DNA from: Petunia secreta
Taxonomy: Eukaryota; Streptophyta; Magnoliopsida; Solanales; Solanaceae
Direction of reading: 5' to 3'
DNA length: 64,000 bases
NCBI GenBank assembly: GCA_029990175.1
Contig: JARKIP010000038.1
Location: forward strand, 28,775,501 to 28,839,500
The notes beneath the pieces were generated by a model. That model had not been told where the DNA came from and ran no database searches. It saw only the letters and a list, made by a program, of their open reading frames with translations. The position numbers and the translations under genes were made by a program. Shown one piece after another: positions 32,342 through 43,896 of the stretch; the stretch's first letter is position 1; every line of letters starts with the position of its first letter.

Positions 32342-35300
32342 TGTCGCACCCCACTTTTAAAATAAGTAAGTGAGTTTTGACTTGGGGTAACTCATTTGGA
32401 GTTGGAAGTTTTGTAGTCGCCACCTAATATAGTTTCTAAGGTGTATTAGGGCACCTATTAATTTCCAATTTCATTTTAAAGAATAACTCCGGGTTGGTCT
32501 ACTAGTCAGAGATTCGGGTAAGTGTTCGAAATAACCCAGAAGGAAGGGGTTAGGCACCTTCTAGGTTCCACTAAACATGGTTCCCGGCCGATTTCTATAT
32601 TGGGTTTAAATATATTGCTTTAGAAAAGGACAATAGCTAAATAAGGTAAACGATAAAGATATGGGCTGCAAAGTAAGCGAATAGGCAATTTAATGTACTT
32701 GTATAAACAATTTGAAACAATAGTCTTGTCGTACAAATAGCCACAAAATAATAAATAACCTATTAATTGCTTATATAAATAGCCCTAGGTTTTATTATCC
32801 TATTCGGATCAGAACCCGGCTTTCGTAAGGGACGATAGTATCCACAATCAAATATAGCTCGGGTAATTTCCATCATTTCCGAGGGGCTTAATTTACCCTT
32901 TAACCCCCTATACCCTCTTTAAGTTTTTAACTAAAGCGCTTGCTAATATTTTAAATCGTCCTAAAAGTTTACTAGCGTCTCCCTTAAAGTCCCGGAGGCT
33001 TTTGAGACAGTTAATTTAAATATCTAAACCCCTAAGTTTATTGTGTGCCCCAATCTATACTCGAGCTAGGCGTTGCAAGTAATAACGGTCATGCATAGCA
33101 AACAAAACATAATTTCCAATTCAAACTAATTAAATTGAAGCCTCCAAATTAAATCTAACAACAAAAATCAAATCTCAGGTTAAAAATTGTACTACTACAC
33201 AAACTATTACGTCTCAGGATGTGATATTTACAAGGATGATTCAGTTTTCAGCAATGGCCTCAGTTTTAGCCATTTTTAAAGAAATGAAATATGCTAAATT
33301 TTTGCAGATTTGCAATTTTAGCCTCTTCAGAAAAATAATCTAATTTCAGAGTAAAAACTTTGCAGAAACAGTCCACTCTTAAACATTGGTTTCAGCTTTG
33401 GCCAATTTTAAAGAAAATAAAGTGTAGACCACGGCATTTTCTAGAAATCAACCTTTGCATGAACAATCTATTTTCGACTAAGGATTTCAGATATAAATCA
33501 ATTGTAAAATCACCTCAGAAATTGCGTAACTAAACTAATTTTTAACATGCCTTACGATTTTAGCCCTTCTAATCATACAACAAGCAAAAGAGTGTTAGAA
33601 ATGGCCCCTGTTTAGCCAACGGGTTGCTTATAGCAACAATACAATCAGCCTGTCTTAAGCAACTAGATTGCACCTTAGGGTGCTTATACAGACAAAGAGT
33701 TTCTAGCAAATACAAGTAATAGGGTCTAGGGAAACAATATCGCAAGGAGGGGAAGGAGAAGAATAGGAAAAGAGATAGTGCCCTTTAGCACTTGAATAGA
33801 CGTCCAATTAGTCCCCCTGCAATGAATTATTGGATCCATTTGGCCATGAATTTGAGAGTTTAACTCCTATATTCACGTCCAACAGTGTCATATATCGTTA
33901 TCTATTAATCCTGCAAACAACTAGACATGGTATACTCTTTTGGACCATCCAAACTTGGCCAGATTTTATTCTAAAGAACCTACAAAGGAAGGTCAGCGTG
34001 TAGGGCCTAACAAGGCCTAAACGAGAGCAAGAAGCAGATGCTTACATGTACAGAATAAAATGAGCAGTTCAAGTGTCTGACCTTAACTTCAGCGACAACA
34101 ATGATAATGATAGGAGAGGGAAACAAGCAGAAGTGAGGAAAAACAAGAGAAGCAATACCCCAGTAATGAAACTCAACCAAACAAGTGCCCAAAGCTTTGT
34201 TTCCAATCAGCGAGATCAGAATCAGAATAGTAGGCGGGAACAAACAACCTTTTACACTTTTCTTGTGTTTTCTGTGTTAAGGGTGTTTCCAGGAAAAAAA
34301 AAGAGAAGAGATATTGTTTTCTTCTAGTATGTAACAATGTAAAGGAAAGTTTTTCTCAGCTTATTTCAATAGAGGAGGGAGCAGATCCAGAGGTATATCC
34401 GGGTGTATCAGTGTGTGTATCAGTGTGTATTCAGTGAAAGGTGTAGAGAGTCTCTGTGTGTCGATCAGTGTGTGTAGGTGATTCAGGGATGTTCTGTGCG
34501 TGTGAGGCTATGAGAAATACCAATCTAGTCCCCATAGAACTGAAAATAGACAGCCCTATTTATATTGTTAGGCAAGCACAGTAAAATCCCAGGAATCATG
34601 CTTAACAGATTCAAAAATCCCCATTAGCTTGTAATCGAGCGTGTTTAAAGGGAAGGAAGGGTCGAGAAATCAAGAGTTATGCAGAGATTATAGGCAATCT
34701 TTAACATCCCGAAATTAGGCAGAACTTAGATGCAAATTCAGAGATTCAAACATACCAATTGTAGACTAAAATCAAGGCAAAAATCAATGACAAAAATAGA
34801 CATATTCGGATTCTGAAAATTTAAAGTAAGGTCAAGAAATCAGAGAATCATGTAGGTGGATACTTCACATATCAATTTAAAGATAAAACCCTAGAAGATA
34901 GGAGATCAAATCAATTAAATCAAAGACATAAAAAATAGGCAGATTTTACCCATTTAGCGTCAATTCGAGTCGGGTTCGCATATGGGTGTCAAACGGGTAG
35001 GGGTCTACCCGTCAAAACCCGAACCCGGACTCATTAAAACCCGACCCCATCCGGACCCGCAAAAACCCGGACCCGGACCCGTAAACCCCTTAAAACACCC
35101 CTACCTGAACGGGTTTTTTTTCTTAACGAATACCCGTATCCGTTAAGACCCGTCAAATTTATGGGGTATTACTGGATATACCCGTATCCGTTAAAATAAA
35201 CTGAGTAATGAAACTTGTATGTGTAGAGAAAGGTATACACAAGTTTTCCACTCATGGTTTAATTCGTTTTGTGTCCATATTGTTACTAGTGAAATATGTT

Positions 35301-37261
35301 CAAGAGAAACAAGTTTAGCTATTTAATTTTAAAAAAAAAACTCGATATTCCATAACAAATCAACAATTTGAATATATATTACTCAAATATGGTATAGATT
35401 TTCAACTATTAACTTCGATATATACGTCAGAAAATAAGCTACTTGGAGTCAGACAAAGTAATTATTGGGCATATATTATTAGAAAATATAATTACTTAAT
35501 TCACTACATAAAATATTTTAGTTGTACCAGTTTCAACAGTTGTATCAGAAAGTGTATTTAGCCAAGGAACATAAATGATAGGTGATACCCGTAACTCTTT
35601 GGGTAATAATGCTTTGGATGTTCTAGTTTGTTTATGAGACTGGATTAGATCGGAGCGAAGAAACCAAGTAATTTAAAACTCACTAGAACAAGATGATAAC
35701 CTTGAAGAAATTCTGTTAAGTGATCAAGCACTATCAATGGCACCTACATCGGAGCATGACGGAAATGACATGGAAGAAATTACACAAAGAATTAGGCATA
35801 TTTAAATTTTTAATTTGAATTTTCATTATCTAGTTTTGATGTTGCACTTTTCAAATTTAGAAGTTTAATGTTCAAGACTTTAATAGTTCAAGTATCTTAA
35901 ATAAAGTAAGTCTTTCAGCTTTTCCTATCATTCATTTTTTTAAAGTATTTAAAATAATAATAGTATAAAAAATTAAAATCCGAACTCAAACCCGATTTGT
36001 TAAGACCCGAACCCGTACCCGTACCTGCTAGGACCCGAACCCGCACGGGTTTTTTTTTTCTACCAAAACCCGGACCCGTTAAGAACCCGTAATTTAAACC
36101 CGTACCCGGACCCGTATCCGGAACCTACGGGGTTACAATTTTACAACCCGAACCCGGACCAGTATACCCGTTTGACACCCATATCGCGTGACCCGTTTTC
36201 AGCATTCTCAAGATTGAGTCGTTAATTACTTGCCTTGTAAATGTATAGACGTTGATAATCTTTACGATTTTGACGAGATTCGCCCAATTATTTCTTCTTC
36301 CTTTTCGGTTTCCATAGAAATAGGGAAGAGAGTGATTTGTTCCCTTTTTTCCATGTGAAAGCGATAAGGGTGAGAGAGAAACGAGCATACGGCGGAGATG
36401 GCGGAGGCGTGGTGGAATCTGGACGGTTTTTAGGGGTGAAGGGGAGAGAGGATAAAGGAGGGAGGCGGCTGATTTTGGTGAGGAGAAGTGTGAGAAATGA
36501 TTTAGGGTTTAGGAAAAGGGTGTGTGTGTGTATAGTTGTAAGTGGTGGATTTAATACGAGCCGTTGGATTTAAGGGATAAACGGTTGGGATCGTGCCACG
36601 TCAAAAGAGTATATACATATGTATAATGTATATCAGGTGAGGTGGAAAGAGGTCAGGTGCTTTGGGGGGTTCTACCGCACGTTACAATGAGTTGTACGCG
36701 TGCTTAATGTGTGTGTACTTTGCTTATGATGAGTTGTACGAAGGTTAGGAATGTATTTAGTGGGGTGTAAGCTTATGTGGAGCTTGGGTGGTATACACGT
36801 GGACAAAAGGTGATGATGGAGACTTGGTGTGGTAGAAACATAGGTGTAAATTAGCAATTGGCTAGTATTTAGCTAAAATACTTATAAATACAAATAATTA
36901 GTATAAAAAAATAGGAAATTTCGTAAATAATTATAAATAAATATACTTAATTATAAACAAATATAGATGACCAAAAATAATACTAATTAGATATAAATAG
37001 CCATAAATAATTATTAAATGATATCGCAATGCGTTAAATTTCACAAGTAGCACACGTATTTTAGAAAATAGCCTAAATGAATGCAATTACGTAATTATAA
37101 TCACAATTAAATAAATATTATATAAATAGGGGATTAATAATAATATCACACACGTAAATAGATGTTGTCTAATGCAGTTTTGCTTGGAAAATTACTATTA
37201 TCGATTTTAATTAAATATAGCCAAATTGCGAAAAACGGAGGGACAAAATTGGGTGTCAACA
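32342..37261 (-). repeat. 3' LTR of element D (contains hAT insertion)
   Basis: 4920 bp. Apart from the insertion at 34980-36184 it is colinear with 54359-58097, with several small indels and scattered substitutions (for instance a longer segment in the other copy near 55318-55372). It is therefore clearly older than the LTR pairs of A and C. ORFs such as those at 34007-34327 recur in the other LTR and are not genes. Confidence 0.85.
34980..36184 (+). mobile_element. hAT-type DNA transposon, decayed
   Basis: 1205-bp insertion missing from D's other LTR. Its ends are perfect 20-bp inverted repeats (atatgggtgtcaaacgggta and its complement), followed inside by many CCCGAACCCGGACCC-type subterminal repeats. 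The interior keeps a trace of the hAT C-terminal dimerisation domain on + near 35520-35670 (VPVSTVVSESVF..., then RNSLGNNALDVLVC and DWIRSE) with stops. Only 3 bp (cgc, 34977-34979 and 36185-36187) are duplicated relative to the empty site, not the 8 bp usual for hAT, so the exact ends or later change remain open. No transposase catalytic core is present. Confidence 0.8.
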
Positions 37262-37280
37262 GCTGCCCCTCTTTGCCCGG
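37262..37280 (-). other. Polypurine tract of element D
   Basis: The complement of gctgcccctctttgcccgg, i.e. CCGGGCAAAGAGGGGCAGC on the minus strand, directly abuts the 3' LTR. Element C has the same AAAGAGGGGCAGC tract. Confidence 0.82.
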
Positions 37281-38249
37281 AGATGATGAAAGAGTCTTCG
37301 GGCAAAGATAGTTGACAGAATAATCAATTTTGTCACGACTAGTAGGCGGAACGATTTGGAAAGGGGAAATGGGAGTTTTGGGGTGTTTTTGGCCGAACCC
37401 CGGTCTCTGAGTTGCCTACATATCTCGGGTTTCACGAGAATCAGGTCATGTGTAGTTCTAGAATGGTATGTTGCCGGTGTGACATGTTTATGACGAACGA
37501 TATTGGATGTACAGACTAAACTTATCCAAATATGTAAAGTTTAGATTCGTGTATGCTTTGCCTTTTGGCAAGATGAATGAAGAATAAAGCAAAGGTATTG
37601 TCGGAGATGAAATAACATCGATGGATCGATCGTGGGAAAAGAGGCTTATAATCATCCTAGTTATGAAGATGTGGTGCACGACACACCCATAAAGAGGAGT
37701 TTACACGGACATAGTTTCCACTTCAACTTGATAAATGAGTAATCTCACCTTCAGCATTACCTTGATTGAGCTAGAAAATATTTGAGGAGCGAGTTTTACA
37801 AATACGCACGATTCAAATGGATGGGCGCGATCAAGCATGAAAATACGCAAGATTGACGTATATGGGCACGAATTAGGAAGGAATACGAAACTGACACCTA
37901 ATCGACAAGGAAGGATTAGGTAGACCACTGATGCGAGTATGGAATTGTAGCTTGGGAAATTGGCAAGATAGGTAGCTTGCGGGTGTAGCAAAAGGCATTG
38001 TCTTTGGGGTTAGGCTTTGCTTTGTATGTGTTAGAGATTTTGAGGTTGCATGGTTGGCCGTGATGTTTGGGAGCATGTGTGAGAGTATGGCACAGGGATT
38101 TGTCGAGAAATCAGGTCTTACCCTGCAGCAAAATCATGATAAATGCAATAGATGTAAAGATAAAGTAAAGTAAACTTCCTTGTTGAGCCGAGGGTTTGTT
38201 TTGTCTGATACTTGTTTGATTGATATCTCATCCAAATGTCTTTCTAATG

Positions 38250-39750
38250 GTATGCCCACCGATGCGGACCTTGCTCTATTGCAAATTGTTGTCATGTTCA
38301 CCACTGCGAACCTTATATATCCGCCGACGCAAATTCTATGCTCCTTCAAATGATATCATGTCCACCGATGCGGACCCTATATATCCACCGACATGGATTC
38401 TATATATGTCATGCCCACCGACACGGATCCTATATCATTTTCATTGTTGAATGTGTCCACCGATGCAGACCAAATATGCTTCCTTAAATTGCTGGTTACA
38501 CCCACAAACGCGTACCTTATGTTGCTTTCAATGTTGAACTGTATCCACAGGCACGGATCCTGTGTTCTTTTAATTATTGAACTGCCCGTAAATGCGGACC
38601 CTATCATCCACAATCGCAAATTGTATGCTTGATCAATAGCCGATCTGACCACAATTGCGGACCTTATTTTGCTTCAAATTGCCGAACTATGCCCACAAAC
38701 GCGGACCTTATACCTTCAATTGATGGATTGTCCAAAAACGCAGACTTTATATAACCGTCGACATGGATTTTATGCTTCTTTCATTGTTGTCATGTCCACA
38801 ACCGCGGACCCTATGATGCTTTCATGGTTGAAAGTGTCCACCAACGCGGACTATATATGCTTCCTCAGATTGCTGACTATGCCCACAAACGCGGACCTTA
38901 TGTTGCTTCGAATTGATGAACTATGCCCACAAACGCGGACCTTACATATATCCACCGATTCGGATTCTATGCTTGTTCAAATAATGTCATGTCCACCGCT
39001 GCGGACCCTGTATATCCACCGACATGGATTCTATACTTCTCAAATTTATATCGTGTCCACCGCTGCGGACCCTATATATCTACCGACATGGATCCTATGC
39101 TTGTCATGTCCACTGATGCAGACCCTATATATCTACCGAGATGGATTCTATACTTCTCAAATCTATATCGTGTCCACCGCTGCGGACCCTATATATCCAC
39201 CGACATGGATCCTATGCTTGTCATGTCCACCGATGCAGACCCTATATATCCACCGACATGGATTCTACACTTCTCAAATTGATGTCATGTCCACCGCTGC
39301 GGACCCTGTATATCCACCGATATGGATTCTATGCTCTTCAAATTGATATCGTGTCCACAGACGCGGACCCTATGTATCCACCGACATGGATTCTATGCTT
39401 GTCATGTCCACCGATGCAGACCCTATACATCCACCGACATGGATCCTATGCTTCTCCAAAAGATGTCATGTCCACAGACGCGAACCTTATATATCCACCG
39501 ATGCGGATCCTGTGCTTCTCCAAAAAGATGTCTTGTCCATAAACGCGGACTTTACACTGTTATCATTGCTGTCATGTTCACCACTGCGAACCCTATATAT
39601 CTGCTGACGCAGATCCTAGGCTTCTCAAATTGATGTCGTGTCCACAAACGCGGACCCTATATATCCACCGACATGGATCCTATGCTTGTCAAATGATGTC
39701 ATGTCCACTGACGTGGACCTTATATATCCACCGACATGGATTCTATGATG
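38250..39750. repeat. Minisatellite in element D where pol is expected
   Basis: About 1.5 kb of tandem units of roughly 62-64 bp, each made of two related half-units ('tccaccgatgcggaccctat' and 'ccaccgacatggattctatg'). The half-unit order is irregular at the left end and regular from about 38980 onward. It opens long ORFs in all three + frames (repeats like STDADPIYPPTWIL), the result of a stop-poor repeat rather than a protein: they are antisense to the element and have no known domain. Confidence 0.85.
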
Positions 39751-40090
39751 AATGTTGCTTTGCCAGGGTTGTTAGGTATACTCGTACCAGTGTAAACCTG
39801 CAATCAAAGAAAATTTATGAGTTTTTGGGTGGAGGTTGACTTGCACATTCGTTGTACTGCACTCTATTGCTGCATCTTGCATGACCTCCTTGTAATATCT
39901 CTCTTTTCGAGCATCAAAGCTTAGTCGATCTGTGGGCAAAAAGGGAGAACAAAAAGGGATATGCATGTGTTTTGAGAAAGATAATGTTTAAAGAGTGATA
40001 TGAATTTATTTCATTGAATCATAGATTGCGACGTGTTGTTTGGACATAATCTCCTCTATATCCATTTGTTGTTCAAAGATCTTTCATCTT

Positions 40091-40230
40091 GAAATTTTGA
40101 GGGAAGCTCAAAATTTCTGCCCCAGTGTGCTGCTTGTATTTTCCTTGAATTTTTGAGGTCCCTCAAAAATTCTGCCCTAGTATGTTGTAATGTACTCTTT
40201 GAATTTTTTGAGGGAAACTCAAAAAATTCT
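40091..40230. repeat. Three tandem hairpins in element D
   Basis: Three units about 55 bp apart, each a short inverted repeat such as gaattttttgagggaaactcaaaaaattc (described by its arms gaattttttga and tcaaaaaattc at 40201-40229) followed by ctgcccca/tagt. Other copies centre near 40104 and 40158. Confidence 0.75.
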
Positions 40231-41274
40231 GCCCCAGTGTCTAATAAAATTTTCTTATGATGTGACCGTGCCTTGAGTAGGCTGCTACGTATCCCCTTTT
40301 GGGAATCAGGTCGCTACGTAGTTCAAGTCCAATAAAAATGGATGTTGCTCGATTTGTCGTATCTCTTGATTGCATCTGAGTAAAGGATTTTGTCTCGATT
40401 TAGAGAATTTCACTTTAGGATAAACTCTCTTGCTCCAACTTTTTGGTAAATGCCTTTGTCATTCTATTGCTCGTTGTATTCATACTTCACTATCTATGAG
40501 TGTCAATTGCTTGAGTATGCTTTTAGTCCATTTGGGATTGTCTAATTCTGCTCCTTATATGTATTTCTACTGTTTTGCGTTGAATTGTAATTCATCTTCC
40601 TCAATATTCTCTTGTCTCAGTTGTCTGTTGTAAGATCTCCACGATTAGCCATGAAGTTCCTTAAATGTCCTTTGTCGAATCATCATAGTCTGGCTTCTAC
40701 TCGTCGTCTTGGACTGCCTTCTCACATCGCAGTCGCAGATTCAATGGAATTAAAATAATTTTGCTGATAGTGAATGATGCATACTTAAAATAAAAATGGA
40801 AATGATTTTATTATTGGACTTGAGAAAAAGTCTTCGAAAGGAAACAACGATGCAACAAAGTTGAAAAACAAAGAAAATAAAAGCTAACGACTCGGAGTCG
40901 TGTTTTATTTAAGAAAATAACTAATGCCCCAGCTCCACTAAGGTTCTCGGCATGCTTGGAATGTGCTGCAGATTCAGTTGTTTAGTTTCAGCTTTCTAGA
41001 TATTCAAGGCTTCAGTATGCTTTCCAGGAGTTGCATCATATTCTTCCATAAATAGTTCCTTTAGACCGGTCAGCTCTGTTGACACCCAATTTTGTCCCGG
41101 AATTTTTTAATTAGCGTCTAATTAGGTTTAAAATAAAGTTAATTTTTTATAATAAATTAAGTTAATAATTTTAACGTAAAAAGGCCATAATTGCCCTTCA
41201 TTTTGAATCCCAGCCTATTTACGCGATACCCAATTTTTCTAGCCCAATTTTTAAAATACCCTAATCATTTTTAC

Positions 41275-41277
<3 letters not shown>

Positions 41278-41327
<50 letters not shown>
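41278..41327. repeat. (TA)n microsatellite
   Basis: About 25 TA units in the 5' LTR of C; the equivalent site in the 3' LTR (about 48375-48388) has only about 7 units. Confidence 0.95.
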
Positions 41328-41328
<1 letters not shown>

Positions 41329-42963
41329 TTATCCCTTAAACCCTAGCCCCATTCACCATTATTCCCTATCATCTTCCCCACTCACAAAAACCCTACCACC
41401 ATTTTTTTCCATCAGCCCCTTACAAAAATCAGATCTAAAAAAGGTCTCTCCTCTCAACACCTATACACACATCACACTAATGATTTTTTTCATCTTCCCA
41501 CTCACAAAAAGAAACCCTCTCCCACACCAAAAATTCAGATCTATAAAAAAAACCCTCACACCCATACAATCCCGATCCCCTTGGACAATATACACGGCAT
41601 CAACAACACCCATTTCATTTTTTACACTGGCAGCCCCCTCACAAAAAAGATCCCTCATTCTATTTTCCTCACCCCGCTCTGGGATCTCCTCCAAAATCCA
41701 TTACATATACGCATGTATTTTAACATACCAAGAAGATCGACTTCGTGTTTATAATCCGTTGCCGGAGTACTATTTTTCTCTGCCTACTGAATCGAAACTA
41801 AAAAAAGGGGTTGGGGGAGTGGTAGCGACGCCACTACCCAGTTGGTGTTGCTCCTCCACCTTGGGTTACTGTTGTCGCTCCCCTGTTTCGTTTGTTACCT
41901 GTGCACCGTGATTATGCTAGAAAATGTTTCAAACAGCGATGATTTTGGGATTCTGGGTGTTCGTCTGGCTGTTGTTCTTGTCCTGTTTATTCGGGATTTT
42001 GGCTCAATATTGTTTGGATTTGTCTTTGTCCCTCTATTTATTTGGATCTGCGATTCAAAACTGAAAAAAGGGAGTGGGGAGTGGTAGCGATACCACCAAA
42101 TCGGCGTTGCTCCTCCCCTCTTCCCCGTTTTATCGCTCACCGGTCGTTGGGTTTATTGATATTCTCTTACCAGTGTTTGTTCGTTGCTTCGTTGAAGCGT
42201 TCGGTGCTTTATATTTATTACGATTAAATTTCTATTTTCGTGGTTCCGTTGAAGCTTTGTTAAAGGCTGTTTAAAGTCCATCACTTGCTTTAATTGTGAT
42301 GCCATCTTAACTCTCTGCTCTCTGTTACAGTGCCACATCGTGCAATAATGACTTTACTTTTGGGGATGCTTCTGAAGCTCTAATTGCATCAAATGCTTCA
42401 CAGCTTTGGACAATTGTTTGTGGATGATTACTAATGATCCTACTTACTTGGTGTTTGCTTTTTTTTTTTTTTTTGAGTGAGGCTGTTCAATAAGCTTGTC
42501 TCGTAATTGACACTGATCTGGACAATAAATTGTTGTGCCTGGCCTTTGAAGAAACCATATCATATGGTGTTGTAGCCTATGGAAATAAATTAATTTGAGG
42601 CTTTGGCATGATTTGAACAGATACTACACGTTGATACTATACACTGATTCGAACATGATGTTAGGGTCGATGAAAATACCCATGCACGTATTGAGGCCTG
42701 CACAAGGAATTGACGGACAATAAATTGACGGATTTTGAACACGATACTACACTTGAACCGTCCCGTTCCCGTGTCCCTAAAGCAAAAGGCGATGATGAAA
42801 GTATGAAATTAATGCAAAGCAAGTCGAATAGAGTAGTGGGTTTGGTGCTTTGGCATGGCAACACGGCCCGGGCTCCGTGTTCGCAACCGTACCAAATCCC
42901 GAGCCTCTACATGACGCGCCATACAAATCTGAGCCTAAAATTTTGCAAAAACAAACCCCGTTA

Positions 42964-42964
42964 C

Positions 42965-43048
<84 letters not shown>
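42964..43048. repeat. (TTA)n microsatellite, 5' LTR copy
   Basis: Nearly pure TTA/ATT run with one ACT interruption. The partner in the 3' LTR is at 50021-50150 and is longer and differently interrupted. Confidence 0.95.
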
Positions 43049-43050
<2 letters not shown>

Positions 43051-43878
43051 TCTATTATTGTTATTATTATATATTTATTATTATTATTATTACTTTATTA
43101 TTGTTATTTTATTTCATTAATTATTACACCTTATTATCGTACTAATCCTATTTTACTTGTTTGTTTTGCGAGGTACATATTGGCACGAATAAGTTATGGA
43201 CGAGTTTGGCTAACTCACGAACGGGAATAACCCATTGCATTAAAGGCATTTGGGGATTGAATTCGGACCCGAGCATTTCAGAAATAAGACTTAGGAATTT
43301 TAGAAAATCCAAGGCTCCCGCGAGTTGATCATTTCTCGGGTTTTACCTTTAAACTTTGCCTTTCTTTCCTTAGAGATATTTATGCAAATAAATGTGTAGA
43401 ATATTTATTTATCAATAATATTTGATTGTTTGTATATTGTTTTACTTTATGTTCGTTGCCTTTTTATTTTTGAAGTCGTGATTTAATTTATTGCAAACTG
43501 AGGCCAATTAGCAAAATGCGTGCAAATTAAAATATTTTTCATAAACAAGTTTTTATTTCAATTAATTATTTTAGATAACTTTTCTAGAAAAGTATATTTT
43601 GCAAATATTTTGGAAACCTGTCGGATTAACCGTATTTTACGGAATTTCGGAAGTGCCTTAAAAACCTTCTTCCGAAATTAATAAAACCTCTTACCTTTAG
43701 AATCTCTGAAAGAAAGACCGTCTTTTTTATAAAAACGAAATTTTGCACGCATTTGTTAATTTGGTTCCCTGTTTTCCTTAAATTGGGTGGCGACTCCAAA
43801 AACTCCAAAAGAGTTAGTCCATCCTGTCGATATTCCGGAATTTATCCTTTTCGGGGTAATTTTTGGGGTTCAACAGCA

Positions 43879-43896
43879 TGGCGACTCCGCTAGGGA
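43879..43896 (+). other. Primer binding site of element C (tRNA-Arg type)
   Basis: TGGCGACTCCGCTAGGGA, 3 nt after the LTR end; one base differs from B's site. Confidence 0.8.

Larger units (their letters stand above)
41077..43875 (+). repeat. 5' LTR of element C
   Basis: 2799 bp. Contains a long (TA)n at 41278-41327 and a (TTA)n at 42964-43048. ORFs in it (for example 41480-41911) are repeated almost unchanged in the 3' LTR. The long Tyr- or Leu-run ORFs are translations of the TTA microsatellite. Confidence 0.92.

Noticed and set aside
34007..34327. ORFs duplicated at 56066-56386
   Set aside because: LTR sequence of element D seen twice; not host genes.
38669..39542. Long overlapping ORFs (225, 119 and 133 codons) on + with repeated DPIYPPTWIL-like peptides
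   Set aside because: They are translations of the element D minisatellite in three frames, antisense to the element, with no domain; the repeat simply lacks stops.
38250..39750. CRISPR-like regular repeat
   Set aside because: Units are contiguous and diverged without unique spacers, in a plant retroelement; it is a minisatellite.
41461..42338. ORFs duplicated at 48522-49335
   Set aside because: Both sets lie in the two LTRs of element C; duplication is due to the LTR pair, and no domain is present.
42710..43230. ORFs with long Tyr, Leu or Ile runs (also at 49766-50251)
   Set aside because: Translations of the (TTA)n microsatellite in element C's LTRs.
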